DNA of 24,845 nucleotides, from the NCBI GenBank assembly GCA_902796695.1, contig CADBQE010000042.1:1-24845 (forward strand), given 5' to 3'. Origin of the DNA: an uncultured Lachnospiraceae bacterium (GTDB taxonomy: Bacteria > Bacillota > Clostridia > Lachnospirales > Lachnospiraceae). Shown piece after piece: positions 16,169-23,574 of the stretch (the stretch's first letter is position 1; each line of letters begins with the position of its first letter). The position numbers and the translations under genes are program-made. Below the pieces are notes generated by a model, which did not search any database, had not been told where the DNA came from, and was given only the letters and a program-made list of their open reading frames with translations.

Positions 16169-16219
16169 TACGACTAATTGGCAAGGAGGGCCCAGATTCT
16201 TGCCGGGAAGGAGAATCCG

Positions 16220-16783
16220 ATGACGGATTACGGTGCCGAGTGCTACCGTCGTTTCCTTGAAGGCGACGATGAAGGATTTTCAGAGATTGTAAGAGTGTAT
16301 AGGGATGCGCTGTTCCTATATTTGAAAAGTGTGGTATTAGACTGTCATGCTGCAGAAGAGTTGGTACAAGATACTTTTTTCAGATTATTGGTCCGAAAAC
16401 CGAATTATTCAGGAAGAAGCTCATTCAGAGTTTGGCTCTGGGCCATTGGCCGAAATGTGGCAGTTGACTGGATAAGACAAAGAGCAAAAATCTCATATGT
16501 ACCCGTTGAGAAATTGGAGACTTATCTCTATGATAAGACTGATCCGGAACAATCCTGCATTCAAGAGGAACAGCGGATTATGATCGGCAATGCGCTTGCC
16601 AGGTTATCCCCGGACTATTGTCAGGTCATTTGCCTTGTGTTTTTTGAAAACATGTCTAACGAAGAAACAGGAAAGATTATGAAGAAAGACGCACGCCAGA
16701 TCCGAAATCTTCTTTATCGCGCCAAACAGTCTTTGAAGAAAGAACTTGTAAAGAACTGCTTTGGAAATGAAGAACTTCGATGA
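16220..16783 (+). CDS. ECF-type RNA polymerase sigma factor
   Basis: A 187-residue alternative sigma factor of the extracytoplasmic-function class, with region 2 and region 4 only. Region 2 spans about 10-90 and includes EELVQDTFFRLLVR and the -10-recognition helix RVWLWAIGRNVAVDWIRQR. Region 4 spans about 120-180: LSPDYCQVICLVFFENMSNEETG, then the helix KKDARQIRNLLYRAKQSLKKEL. The ATG at 16220 has AAGGAG six bases upstream; a TTG at 16178 in the same frame would add 14 residues and is rejected. Tandem ECF-like promoters lie directly upstream, suggesting autoregulation. It heads the accessory cassette up to 20808. No recognisable anti-sigma gene follows. Confidence 0.93.
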   Translation: MTDYGAECYRRFLEGDDEGFSEIVRVYRDALFLYLKSVVLDCHAAEELVQDTFFRLLVRKPNYSGRSSFRVWLWAIGRNVAVDWIRQRAKISYVPVEKLETYLYDKTDPEQSCIQEEQRIMIGNALARLSPDYCQVICLVFFENMSNEETGKIMKKDARQIRNLLYRAKQSLKKELVKNCFGNEELR

Positions 16784-16949
16784 AATGATTGCAGACACAA
16801 TGATAAAGCAGCACAAGTATAGGAGGGGATCCTGTGCGAACAACATGGAATACAGTATGGAAATTTTATCTCCGAAACACAGCCTTGGTGCTTATCACAG
16901 CAGTTGTCCTTTGCTCCTTTTTGGTTATTCCATTTTTATATCCATCTGA
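16761..16949 (+). CDS. Doubtful short ORF at the anti-sigma position
   Basis: A 62-codon frame overlaps the last 23 bases of the sigma gene and the first 116 bases of the next gene. Its first 22 or so residues (MEMKNFDEMIADTMIKQHKY) are hydrophilic and helix-forming and read like the start of a small regulatory protein; the rest is read out of frame through the following membrane protein. It has no convincing ribosome site. It may be chance, or the stump of a lost anti-sigma factor. I would not call it a real gene without conservation data. Confidence 0.2.
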   Translation: MEMKNFDEMIADTMIKQHKYRRGSCANNMEYSMEILSPKHSLGAYHSSCPLLLFGYSIFISI

Positions 16950-18840
16950 AAGAAGCCCGCTGTTTGTACTTGATCGCAGCGTTCAGTTTAATTTTATTTA
17001 TTTTTCGGTCTTTGCTCTTTTGTCTTATGAAATAGGTACAAATCTGATTGATGATCCGGATACCGAAGCTACAAAAGCAATTCCGCGCTCATCTCAGAAA
17101 ATCGCAATATCATGTGCTCTGCTGCTCAGCGCTATTTTATTTGCGATGTCCGCACTTCAATGCGCAGCTTTTGCCATACGGTTTGCTTTAGACGGACTGT
17201 TGGAGGCGCGGTTTTTCCTTCATATTATTCGTGTAATCATTTTATATTCCTTGTTGCCGGGCGTCATGGGAATGGCAGCCGGTTCGGCATTTTCAGGAAA
17301 CCAACGGATCGTTTCTTATCTGCTTATCATCCTTTTTACCATGATATTCAGTCCCATGATGTCATATCTGGCGCCGGAAAGGATTATAGGGATAGAATCC
17401 CGCCTGGATGAATGGGTCCGCATCTTCCCGGGAGCAGAATTGATGTGGGGGGATTTCCTGTACGGTATCCCCATAGAAACCTGTCGTTGGGTGATCCTGT
17501 TGTTTTGGATCTCCTTATTCCTAGTGCTGCGCTTTTCAAGAAAAGAATACCTATACCGGAAGGGCGGCAGAATTTGTCTTGTTCTTGCTTTTCTTGCCGC
17601 TGTTTCCTGCGGAATCCGCTTTTATTTTCGGGGAAATGATTCAATTGTCGATGCGGTGTCAAAACATGGAATGCTGTACACGGACGCTGATTTCTACGAC
17701 ACATGGAGAGAGAAAGAATCGGCAGCTGGTTTTTCGGTGGCCTCTTACAAGATGTCGTTGTCATTTAAAAACAATCTTCGGGCCTCGGTCGAGGTTTTTC
17801 CGGAGGAAGAAAGCAGGAATCGTGAGGACTATGCATTTACTCTGTATCATGGCTTAACGGTTCAATCCGTGACGAGCGAAACTGGAGAGGAAATTCCTTT
17901 TACCAGAAACGGCGACTGGCTCGATATTGACCCGCCCGGAAGGATTACTTCAGTCATAATTGAATATACGGGACAAACCGGCAGGCATTATGCGAATCGG
18001 CAGGGCGTTTTTCTTCCGGGATATTTTGCTTATTATCCGATCCCCGGTCATCAGAATATGTGGGATCGTGTACAAAACCGTTTTCTTCCTATTGCGAACA
18101 GCCGGATATCAGAATTTGAGATAAAACTGAAGGATGCACAAAACACGATTTGTAATTTGCCGCGTATTGATAAGGATACATTTTATGGCAAAAGCGTTTC
18201 CGCAACACTGATCAGAGGCTTTTTCTCGCAAAAAGCAGAGCAGGATCTGACTGTTTCATATCTTCCTCTCATGAAGGGGGATTTCATTTATAACAGAGAA
18301 GAATTCCAATCCGTATGGAACGAAATGTGTGATTTGCTGAACATTTCGGACAACTGCGTCGGAGAAATTGATGCGATCAGTTTGTTGCCCGGGGCCTTTA
18401 TGACGGACAGTTATTATGAAAGAGCTTTTCTGCAGGATAATCTGCTGCTTTACGCCGGAATGGAACCTGTGATGGATTACAATCAGATTTCTTCACGGAT
18501 TCTTATGCAGAACGTAAAATGGGACGAAAGCAGAGCTTTGTTGATCCAGCTGTTCCAGAGAGAACTGATCGGAGGCAATCTGTCAGCTGCTGAGGCAAAA
18601 CAAAAACCGACTTATGAGAGCCTCCTGCCGCTAATACTGAGTTCCGGTCACCCGGACAGCATAGACAGCAAAGCGCTGGGGAAAGCCGAAAACGCTTTTC
18701 GGGAACTGTTTTACTACGAAATGGATCTAATAGGAAGAGAGCGTTTTATGCCTGAGGTCTATCAGTATTTATTGACGGATCAAAGCAGTCCTCATCCGGC
18801 TGATTTCCTTCTCCGGTTGGAAGAGCAAAGAAAGAGGTGA
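16834..18840 (+). CDS. Large membrane protein: ABC-2-like membrane region plus extracytoplasmic M1-peptidase-like domain
   Basis: A 668-residue protein starting at GTG 16834, six bases after AGGAGGGG. About seven hydrophobic segments occupy residues 17-266: near 17-36, 52-70, 90-118, 128-153, 160-180, 215-235 and 247-266. That leaves a C-terminal region of about 400 residues, most likely outside the membrane. Residues 290-410 resemble the N-terminal beta domain of M1 aminopeptidases as found in permease-peptidase fusions: FTLYHGLTVQSVTSETGEEI, VIIEYTG and GYFAYYPIPG. No HExxH zinc motif is present, so peptidase activity is unlikely. Size and position next to a secreted small protein and an ABC transporter also recall the large immunity-type membrane proteins of lactococcin-972-like clusters. 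Codon use is AT-richer than in the flanking genes. The function is unknown. Confidence 0.8.
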   Translation: MRTTWNTVWKFYLRNTALVLITAVVLCSFLVIPFLYPSERSPLFVLDRSVQFNFIYFSVFALLSYEIGTNLIDDPDTEATKAIPRSSQKIAISCALLLSAILFAMSALQCAAFAIRFALDGLLEARFFLHIIRVIILYSLLPGVMGMAAGSAFSGNQRIVSYLLIILFTMIFSPMMSYLAPERIIGIESRLDEWVRIFPGAELMWGDFLYGIPIETCRWVILLFWISLFLVLRFSRKEYLYRKGGRICLVLAFLAAVSCGIRFYFRGNDSIVDAVSKHGMLYTDADFYDTWREKESAAGFSVASYKMSLSFKNNLRASVEVFPEEESRNREDYAFTLYHGLTVQSVTSETGEEIPFTRNGDWLDIDPPGRITSVIIEYTGQTGRHYANRQGVFLPGYFAYYPIPGHQNMWDRVQNRFLPIANSRISEFEIKLKDAQNTICNLPRIDKDTFYGKSVSATLIRGFFSQKAEQDLTVSYLPLMKGDFIYNREEFQSVWNEMCDLLNISDNCVGEIDAISLLPGAFMTDSYYERAFLQDNLLLYAGMEPVMDYNQISSRILMQNVKWDESRALLIQLFQRELIGGNLSAAEAKQKPTYESLLPLILSSGHPDSIDSKALGKAENAFRELFYYEMDLIGRERFMPEVYQYLLTDQSSPHPADFLLRLEEQRKR

Positions 18841-18906
18841 TTCCGATGTGGTAAATAATTGCAAACAAGAATATAAAACACAAAAATATATAAGGAGGAC
18901 CATCCG

Positions 18907-19311
18907 ATGAAAAGGAACTTATTTCTCGCTGTAATTGCTTCCTGCTTTCTGCTGGGAGTTGTTGCTCCGCATATCATGGCATCCAGTGCTCAGGCCGACA
19001 TTTACGATGAAGTTGAAGCAACGACATCTGTAATTGCAGGAAGGTACGGATATGCTGCGGTTACAAACCTGTCAGAAAGTGGCCACGGAGATGTAAAAGG
19101 GACATTTTATTATTACAATACGAACACCGGTTGGAGCGCAGTTGACAGCGTTCAAGTAAGTGAAAACCATACGACAGAAACAGATTCGTATGGGTCGACA
19201 ACTGGTTCTATCTATTTCAGTTTCAAAGGAAAAATAGAAGCGGTTCAGCACTGGTTTTACGGACGGTCAAACAGGTACGGCATAATTACGGTATACGGGT
19301 TATATCCGTAA
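18907..19311 (+). CDS. Small Sec-secreted cysteine-free protein of unknown family
   Basis: A 134-residue protein with a clear signal peptide: MKRN, a hydrophobic core FLAVIASCFLLGVVA, then cleavage probably after SSAQA at 30. The mature part is about 104 residues with no Cys. It is rich in Tyr, Gly, Ser and Thr (for example GTFYYYNTNTGWSAV and YGSTTGSIYFSF), which suggests a beta-rich small domain, and it ends in Pro. I recognise no family. The gene follows the large membrane protein after 66 AT-rich bases with its own AAGGAGGA site, and an ABC transporter follows 13 bases downstream. Candidate roles are a secreted antibacterial protein (bacteriocin-like, lactococcin-972-type arrangement) or a cell-surface stress protein. 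The arrangement supports a secreted effector; the sequence alone does not identify it. Confidence 0.85.
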   Translation: MKRNLFLAVIASCFLLGVVAPHIMASSAQADIYDEVEATTSVIAGRYGYAAVTNLSESGHGDVKGTFYYYNTNTGWSAVDSVQVSENHTTETDSYGSTTGSIYFSFKGKIEAVQHWFYGRSNRYGIITVYGLYP

Positions 19312-19324
19312 GAGGTAACACGGC

Positions 19325-20143
19325 ATGCTTCAGATCAATCACCTTACTGTACAAATCGGGAAAAAGTCAATTCTTCAGAATGTTTCGTTTTCTCTCGAAG
19401 ATCAGATGTGCGGCCTGCTTGGCCCTAACGGCGCCGGAAAAACAACGCTGCTCCGCTGTCTGGTCGGACTTATGAAAGCGAATTCCGGTCAGGTGATCAA
19501 ACCGGAAAGAATAGGCTATCTGCCGCAGCGCTTCGGTGCCGTCAAAACGCTTTCCGTCAGCGAGATTCTGTCATATTACGCAGTTTTGAAAGGAGTTCCA
19601 AAGGGGGACCGCAAGGATGTCATTACCGATGCATTAAAGGCGACAAATCTGGAGCAGGAAGCCGGTAAAAAAGCCGGGGCGCTCTCGGGCGGCATGCTTC
19701 GCCGCCTGGGAGTTGCCCAGGCGATACTGGGCAATCCGGAACTGATTCTTTTTGATGAACCGACGGCCGGACTCGACCCGGAAGAGAGGATGCGGTTTAA
19801 GCTTCTGCTGCTGGACCTGAGGCGGAGAGGCATACCGGTACTCATTGCCACACACATTGTTGAAGACGTGGAAATGGTTTGCGGCAAGATCATGATCCTC
19901 CATAACGGAAAGGTTGTCAGTGACGGAACGCCGGAAGAAACGGCTGCTCTGGCCCGGGGAAAAGTATATTTGACGAAGGCCGAGGATGCGGGCGGATTAT
20001 TGCCGCCGTTTTTCCCCGTGCGGGGAGAATGGCATGACGGAAAACAGTGGATCCGCGTTGTTTCACCGCTCGAACAGAGCAACAGGCGTCAGGATCCCAG
20101 TCTGGAGGATGGATACATATGCGCCGTACATGGAATAGAATAA
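19325..20143 (+). CDS. ABC transporter ATP-binding protein
   Basis: A 272-residue stand-alone ATPase of the CcmA/NatA-like class that pairs with ABC-2-type permeases. Walker A is GPNGAGKT near 33-40, the Q-loop is in GYLPQRFG near 60-67, the signature is LSGGMLRRLG near 119-128, Walker B is LILFDEPTAGLD near 140-151, and the switch His is in IATHIVEDVE. All catalytic residues are intact. The last 50 or so residues form a C-terminal extension. The ATG at 19325 follows AGAGGT. It overlaps the permease gene by 25 bases, so both are translated together. With the next gene it would form an exporter or a self-protection pump for the small secreted protein or for a cell-envelope target. Confidence 0.92.
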   Translation: MLQINHLTVQIGKKSILQNVSFSLEDQMCGLLGPNGAGKTTLLRCLVGLMKANSGQVIKPERIGYLPQRFGAVKTLSVSEILSYYAVLKGVPKGDRKDVITDALKATNLEQEAGKKAGALSGGMLRRLGVAQAILGNPELILFDEPTAGLDPEERMRFKLLLLDLRRRGIPVLIATHIVEDVEMVCGKIMILHNGKVVSDGTPEETAALARGKVYLTKAEDAGGLLPPFFPVRGEWHDGKQWIRVVSPLEQSNRRQDPSLEDGYICAVHGIE

Positions 20144-20808
20144 AAAGCAGCCTGCGGCTTTTCCTTACGGATCTGTCCGCTTTCCGATGGCTGCTGCTGA
20201 TCCCGCTGATTCCGCTGGCTTTCATTATTGCGGATACGGAATCCGGTGCGGGGTTTGAAGCGGACGCCAGAGCTTGGAGATTTGGATTTCTGGCCCAGCA
20301 ATGGCTGATCATTCCGTTTTTTTTCTGGACTTTTATTCCTTTGCAGCGATGGTATACAAAGGAAGAGGAGGAAAGCCTGAGAGCTGCGGATGTCCGTCAC
20401 AGCTCAGTCCCCGGCCTTGTTTGGACGCTGATCCTCGAGATGCTCGGATTAATTCCGGTCATGATCTGGGGATATTGTGAAAAACTGGAACTCACAGGGG
20501 AACTGATCAGGATCCTGCTCTATCAGATGCTGTTTACGGCTGTCATTTACCTGCTGACAGTACTTTCGCGCTCCGTAGTTTTGGCTTTCGCCGCAGCCGC
20601 GATCTATTGTTTGTTCTGCAATATTTTCGGCCGGGATCGTTATCTGCAGCGCTTCTGTCTGCTTCGGCCGGGAACACGCGCAGGTACCGGCCGAATGTCT
20701 GCTGACATTCTTACTGTAATCCGGATGTGGCCTGTTTACCTGATTTCGGTTGTTGTGTTTATCCTGGCGCGCCGGATTGAAAAGAGAAGAGTTTTGTTCC
20801 ACAGATAA
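20119..20808 (+). CDS. ABC-2-like permease subunit, six membrane segments
   Basis: A 229-residue membrane protein with about six hydrophobic segments: near FRWLLLIPLIPLAFIIA, WLIIPFFFWTFIPLQ, LVWTLILEMLGLIPVMIWG, LLYQMLFTAVIYLLTVL, VVLAFAAAAIYCLFCNIFG and YLISVVVFILAR. The ATG at 20119 has GGAGGA nine bases upstream; a frame extension back to 20047 is non-membrane and lies inside the ATPase gene, so it is rejected. Sequence similarity to known permeases is weak; assignment rests on topology and on the overlapping ATPase gene. It is the last gene of the cassette, followed by a strong terminator. Confidence 0.75.
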   Translation: MRRTWNRIKSSLRLFLTDLSAFRWLLLIPLIPLAFIIADTESGAGFEADARAWRFGFLAQQWLIIPFFFWTFIPLQRWYTKEEEESLRAADVRHSSVPGLVWTLILEMLGLIPVMIWGYCEKLELTGELIRILLYQMLFTAVIYLLTVLSRSVVLAFAAAAIYCLFCNIFGRDRYLQRFCLLRPGTRAGTGRMSADILTVIRMWPVYLISVVVFILARRIEKRRVLFHR

Positions 20809-20818
20809 GAACGAAACT

Positions 20819-20869
20819 AAAAAACAGGGGGCGGTGATCCTTTCGGATGTGACCGCTCCCTGTTTTTTT
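20819..20869. terminator. Bidirectional rho-independent terminator
   Basis: The left arm begins A6 then CAGGGGGCGGT (20819-20835). The right arm is ACCGCTCCCTG followed by T7 (20852-20869). It has 16 or so paired bases with a small interruption. It lies between the converging ends of the ABC permease gene (plus) and hup (minus) and serves both. Confidence 0.9.
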
Positions 20870-20882
20870 GATGCAGCAGGAA

Positions 20883-21158
20883 TTATTTGTTCACGGCATC
20901 TTTCAGAACGTGGCTGGGCTTGAAGGCGGGGGCCTTGCAGGCTTCGATCTTCACGGTTTCCTTGGTGCGGGGGTTCTTGCCGGTGCGGGCTTTGCGCTCA
21001 CGGACTTCGAACGTACCGAAACCGGTGATGCTCATCTTGTCACCGGCGACCAGAACCTTTTCCAGTTCTTCAAAAGCGGCTTTGACGACCAGCTCGGCTT
21101 CCTTCTTGGATACACCGGCGTTTTCGGCAACGGCTGCGATAAAATCTTTCTTATTCAT
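20883..21158 (-). CDS. hup: HU-type DNA-binding protein
   Basis: HU is the small histone-like dimer that bends DNA and shapes the nucleoid. The 91-residue length and the sequence are canonical: MNKKDFIAAVAENAGVSKKE, then GDKMSITGFGTFEVRERKAR, the DNA-intercalating loop with TGKNPRTKE around Pro63, and the C-terminal APAFKPSHVLKDAV. The ATG follows AAGGAG. It is monocistronic with a good extended -10 promoter and a shared terminator. Highly expressed genes of this type often show strong codon bias, as seen here. Confidence 0.97.
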   Translation of the reverse strand: MNKKDFIAAVAENAGVSKKEAELVVKAAFEELEKVLVAGDKMSITGFGTFEVRERKARTGKNPRTKETVKIEACKAPAFKPSHVLKDAVNK

Positions 21159-21194
21159 GTTGGTGAATCTCCTTCAATGCGAAATTTCCTACCC

Positions 21195-21222
21195 ATAATA
21201 GCATAATCCGTAGGAATTGCAA
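21195..21222 (-). promoter_or_regulatory. Sigma-A promoter of hup
   Basis: On the minus strand the -35 box is TTGCAA (21217-21222), the spacer is 16 bp and the -10 box is TATTAT (21195-21200) with TGC directly upstream as an extended -10. It lies 37 bases before the hup start. Confidence 0.8.
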
Positions 21223-21288
21223 GCGTTTTGAGCGGGTATTCCGTGCAGAAAGAGGATATTCTCATTATTCCCGCAGACGGCGTTTCCG

Positions 21289-22251
21289 TCAGGAAAGGCC
21301 TGTCCCGTCAAAGGCCGGAATCATTTCCTCCGTGGCGCTGGAAAGGTCCTGGATATAGCCGTCCTCCCGGTCCGAATAGCGGATATAATCCCAGACCCGC
21401 TGCCACTCGCCGGGTTCCAGCCGGCGCTTTAAGAACGGATAATCATCCAGCTGACCGGATTCCGCCAGGGCGCGGATAGGGGTATACTGGGAAAGAAGGC
21501 TCAGAAGAAAAGATCCCGGAGCAAAATTATCACGCAGAAGATCCAGCACATCCAGCGTGTTTTCGATGCAGCCGGGCAGGATCAGGTGGCGCACCAGAAC
21601 GCCGCTCGTGAGAAGACCGTCCTGATCCATCTGACAGGGGCCGCGCTGACGGATCATTTCCTGCAGGGCGGCAAGGGCCACGGACGGATAATCGGGAACG
21701 CCGGAGAGCCGGCGGCCCAGCGCTTCATCGCCGTATTTGAAATCCGGCAGATAGACCTGCACCAGACCGTCCAGCTGCCGCAGCTGTTCGGGCGTTTCAT
21801 AGCCGGAGCTGTTCCAGACCACCGGGACGGGAAGCTGCAGCCGGGCAAGGACCCGCGTGACGGCGGGAATGAAATGGGAAGCGGAGACGAAATTCAGATT
21901 GTGGACGCCCCGGTCCAGCAGACGGCGGATGGTTTCCTCAAGTTCCCGGTCCGAGAGCGCTCGTCCGGGGATCTCACAGCGGGAGATCTCATGGTTCTGG
22001 CAGAAGACGCAGGAAAGATGACAGCCGGTAAAAAAGAGTGTGCCGCTGCCGCGTGTGCCGCTGATGCACGGCTCTTCTCCGAAATGGGCCGCGGCCCGCG
22101 CCAGACGGGGCGTTAAGGGCGAACGGCACAGACCGGCGGCCTTTTCCGCGGTGCGCGGCGCGCCGCAGGCACGCGGACAGAGCCGGCAGAGCGCGGGGGC
22201 GGACGGATCGCCGGAGCCTGAAGAGAAGGCTGCTTCCGGCTCAGCCCACAT
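21289..22251 (-). CDS. PflX-like radical SAM protein (COG1313 type)
   Basis: A 320-residue radical SAM protein. The 4Fe-4S/SAM motif is C77-x3-C81-x2-C84 in TGCHLSCVFCQN. Four further N-terminal cysteines (C22, C25, C29, C42) could bind a second cluster. Family segments include EEPCISGTRGSGTLFF, VHNLNFVSASHF, VVWNSSGYET, YLPDFKYGDEALGRR and LVRHLILPGC, as in PflX-type proteins. These are annotated as possible pyruvate-formate-lyase activators but their reaction is not established, and no glycyl-radical enzyme gene is adjacent. The ATG at 22251 lies within the last codons of the upstream regulator gene (11-base overlap), so translation is coupled to it. No clear terminator follows. Confidence 0.88.
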   Translation of the reverse strand: MWAEPEAAFSSGSGDPSAPALCRLCPRACGAPRTAEKAAGLCRSPLTPRLARAAAHFGEEPCISGTRGSGTLFFTGCHLSCVFCQNHEISRCEIPGRALSDRELEETIRRLLDRGVHNLNFVSASHFIPAVTRVLARLQLPVPVVWNSSGYETPEQLRQLDGLVQVYLPDFKYGDEALGRRLSGVPDYPSVALAALQEMIRQRGPCQMDQDGLLTSGVLVRHLILPGCIENTLDVLDLLRDNFAPGSFLLSLLSQYTPIRALAESGQLDDYPFLKRRLEPGEWQRVWDYIRYSDREDGYIQDLSSATEEMIPAFDGTGLS

Positions 22252-23449
22252 AACCGTGCTCCGCCCCCAGCGCGAGGGCTTCTTTGTATTTGCGCTGCGA
22301 AATATACAGCTGGATCAGATATTCCGCGAAAAGCCGCTTGCAGCCCATTCCGAGGGCGGCTTCGCTGCTCTGGTACAGATCCCGCAGGACGGCTTCGTAA
22401 TCGGAAGAACTGCGGTCTTCCTTCACATAGCGGAGCGTGGTCATATGAAGAAGGCTGTCGTAGACGGCGGGCATGCGGTCCGTTTTCAGATCGGAGGCGT
22501 TCTGCAGGTATTCCAGCCCCAGAGAAGCAAGATCCTGCTCAAAATAGCAGACGGAGAGCTTGAGCGCCGTAAGAAAGCGCTGGTCCGCGCCGGCTTTCCG
22601 GGAATCGGCGGCCAGAAGATAGGGCACCGCTTCTTCATAGCGGGTATGCTCCAGAAAGGCGGAACCAATCTGGTAGTCGATCAGCGTGGTCACGGAAGGG
22701 TCAAAGCTGCGGGAGAGCTCGCGGGCCCGTTTGTAGTAGCGCAGCATGAAGCCCAGGTCGTTGTAATTGGAATAGCAGGCGCCCAGCAGATAGCTGCTCC
22801 AGAGCATGATGGGCAGAGAACCCTCCTCGGCCGCGGCGGAAAACGCCCGCTCGGCCGCGGCGATGGCGCTCATGTAATCTTTTCTGACGTAATACGTTTC
22901 CGCGATGCTCTGCTTGACAAAGCTCGTGGGCTTCAGGTTTTCCGCCAGACGGAGCAGCTCCGGCTGGTCTTCGGACTCCACCTGGCCGGCGCCGGCATAA
23001 TAGAGGAAGAGCAGGTCCTCTTCCATATAATCGCGGAAGCGCGCCAGATAAGCCGCTTCCTGATGGCAGACGGGGGCGGATTTGCCGTGCTTCTGCAGGA
23101 GCGCGTAAAGGTTGAACAGATGCCAGCTTAAGTGCAGCTCGCTGTTCTCCATTTCCTGCTGGTGCAGCTTCAGCCAGGCGGCTTCCCGATCCGCGGTTTC
23201 GGAGTGGAAATACTTGTCGAAATAGGCGTCCAGCATGTCCTGCGCCTGGCTGAGCATTTCTTCGTCCTGATTGTAGGAGATTCCGAGCGCCGCCATGAGC
23301 TGCTGCAGGATGGCCGGGCTGGGGTGGCCCAGACCCTGCTCGATCTTGCTCAGGTAGGAAACGGCGCAGATCCCCCGGCAGAGGGCCTCCTGGCTCAGTC
23401 CCTGGTGCAGACGCTGCTGCTTTATTAAGAATCCGGTGAAATTTTTCAT
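22241..23449 (-). CDS. XRE-family HTH regulator with TPR-like C-terminal domain
   Basis: A 402-residue transcription regulator. The N-terminal helix-turn-helix spans about 5-60, with GLSQEALCRGICAVSYLSKIE matching the XRE recognition region. The remaining 330 residues are all-helical with TPR-like repeats, for example QSIAETYYVRKDYMSAIAAA, SYLLGACYSNYNDLGFMLRY and AEYLIQLYISQRKYKEALAL. This is the layout of RRNPP-like regulators (Rgg, PlcR, NprR), some of which bind signalling peptides; no peptide gene is visible here. It has its own promoter, overlaps the radical SAM gene downstream, and is divergent from the PLP-enzyme gene. Its DNA target and ligand are unknown. Confidence 0.88.
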   Translation of the reverse strand: MKNFTGFLIKQQRLHQGLSQEALCRGICAVSYLSKIEQGLGHPSPAILQQLMAALGISYNQDEEMLSQAQDMLDAYFDKYFHSETADREAAWLKLHQQEMENSELHLSWHLFNLYALLQKHGKSAPVCHQEAAYLARFRDYMEEDLLFLYYAGAGQVESEDQPELLRLAENLKPTSFVKQSIAETYYVRKDYMSAIAAAERAFSAAAEEGSLPIMLWSSYLLGACYSNYNDLGFMLRYYKRARELSRSFDPSVTTLIDYQIGSAFLEHTRYEEAVPYLLAADSRKAGADQRFLTALKLSVCYFEQDLASLGLEYLQNASDLKTDRMPAVYDSLLHMTTLRYVKEDRSSSDYEAVLRDLYQSSEAALGMGCKRLFAEYLIQLYISQRKYKEALALGAEHGYVG

Positions 23450-23488
23450 GATACTGCCTCACTGAAGTGACTCAATCGGGTATTTTTA

Positions 23489-23516
23489 ACTATACAAGGA
23501 AAATCAAAAAGTGCAA
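23489..23516 (-). promoter_or_regulatory. Sigma-A promoter of the HTH-TPR/radical SAM operon
   Basis: On the minus strand the -35 box is TTGCAC (23511-23516), the spacer is 16 bp and the -10 box is TATAGT (23489-23494). It lies 40 bases upstream of the regulator start. It is back to back with the plus-strand promoter at 23538, so one bound regulator could affect both. Confidence 0.75.
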
Positions 23517-23534
23517 GCGGTTTTTCGGAATCTG

Positions 23535-23543
23535 TGATATAAT
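23535..23543 (+). promoter_or_regulatory. Extended -10 promoter of the PLP-enzyme gene
   Basis: A consensus TATAAT (23538-23543) has TGA immediately upstream, giving an extended -10, 31 bases before the start codon. No good -35 box is visible 16-18 bases upstream, where the sequence falls in the -35 box of the divergent promoter. This suggests dependence on the extended -10 or on an activator. Confidence 0.65.
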
Positions 23544-23574
23544 TTTGCCCGAATTGACTTTAAGGAGGAATCCC

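Noticed and set aside
18841..18906. A possible promoter (TTGCAA and TATATA) before the small secreted gene
   Set aside because: The spacing between the boxes is 22 bases and the region is simply AT-rich; no supported promoter.
18907..19311. Calling the small secreted protein a lactococcin 972 family bacteriocin
   Set aside because: The gene arrangement is similar, but the expected family residues are not visible and the mature part is longer, so only the arrangement is reported.
21270..21288. A hairpin (GACGG-CCGTC on the minus strand) just after the radical SAM gene as a terminator
   Set aside because: The stem is only 5 bp and no T-run follows.
22040..23131. A 363-codon plus-strand frame opposite the regulator and radical SAM genes
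   Set aside because: It overlaps two recognised minus-strand genes almost fully and has no ribosome site.
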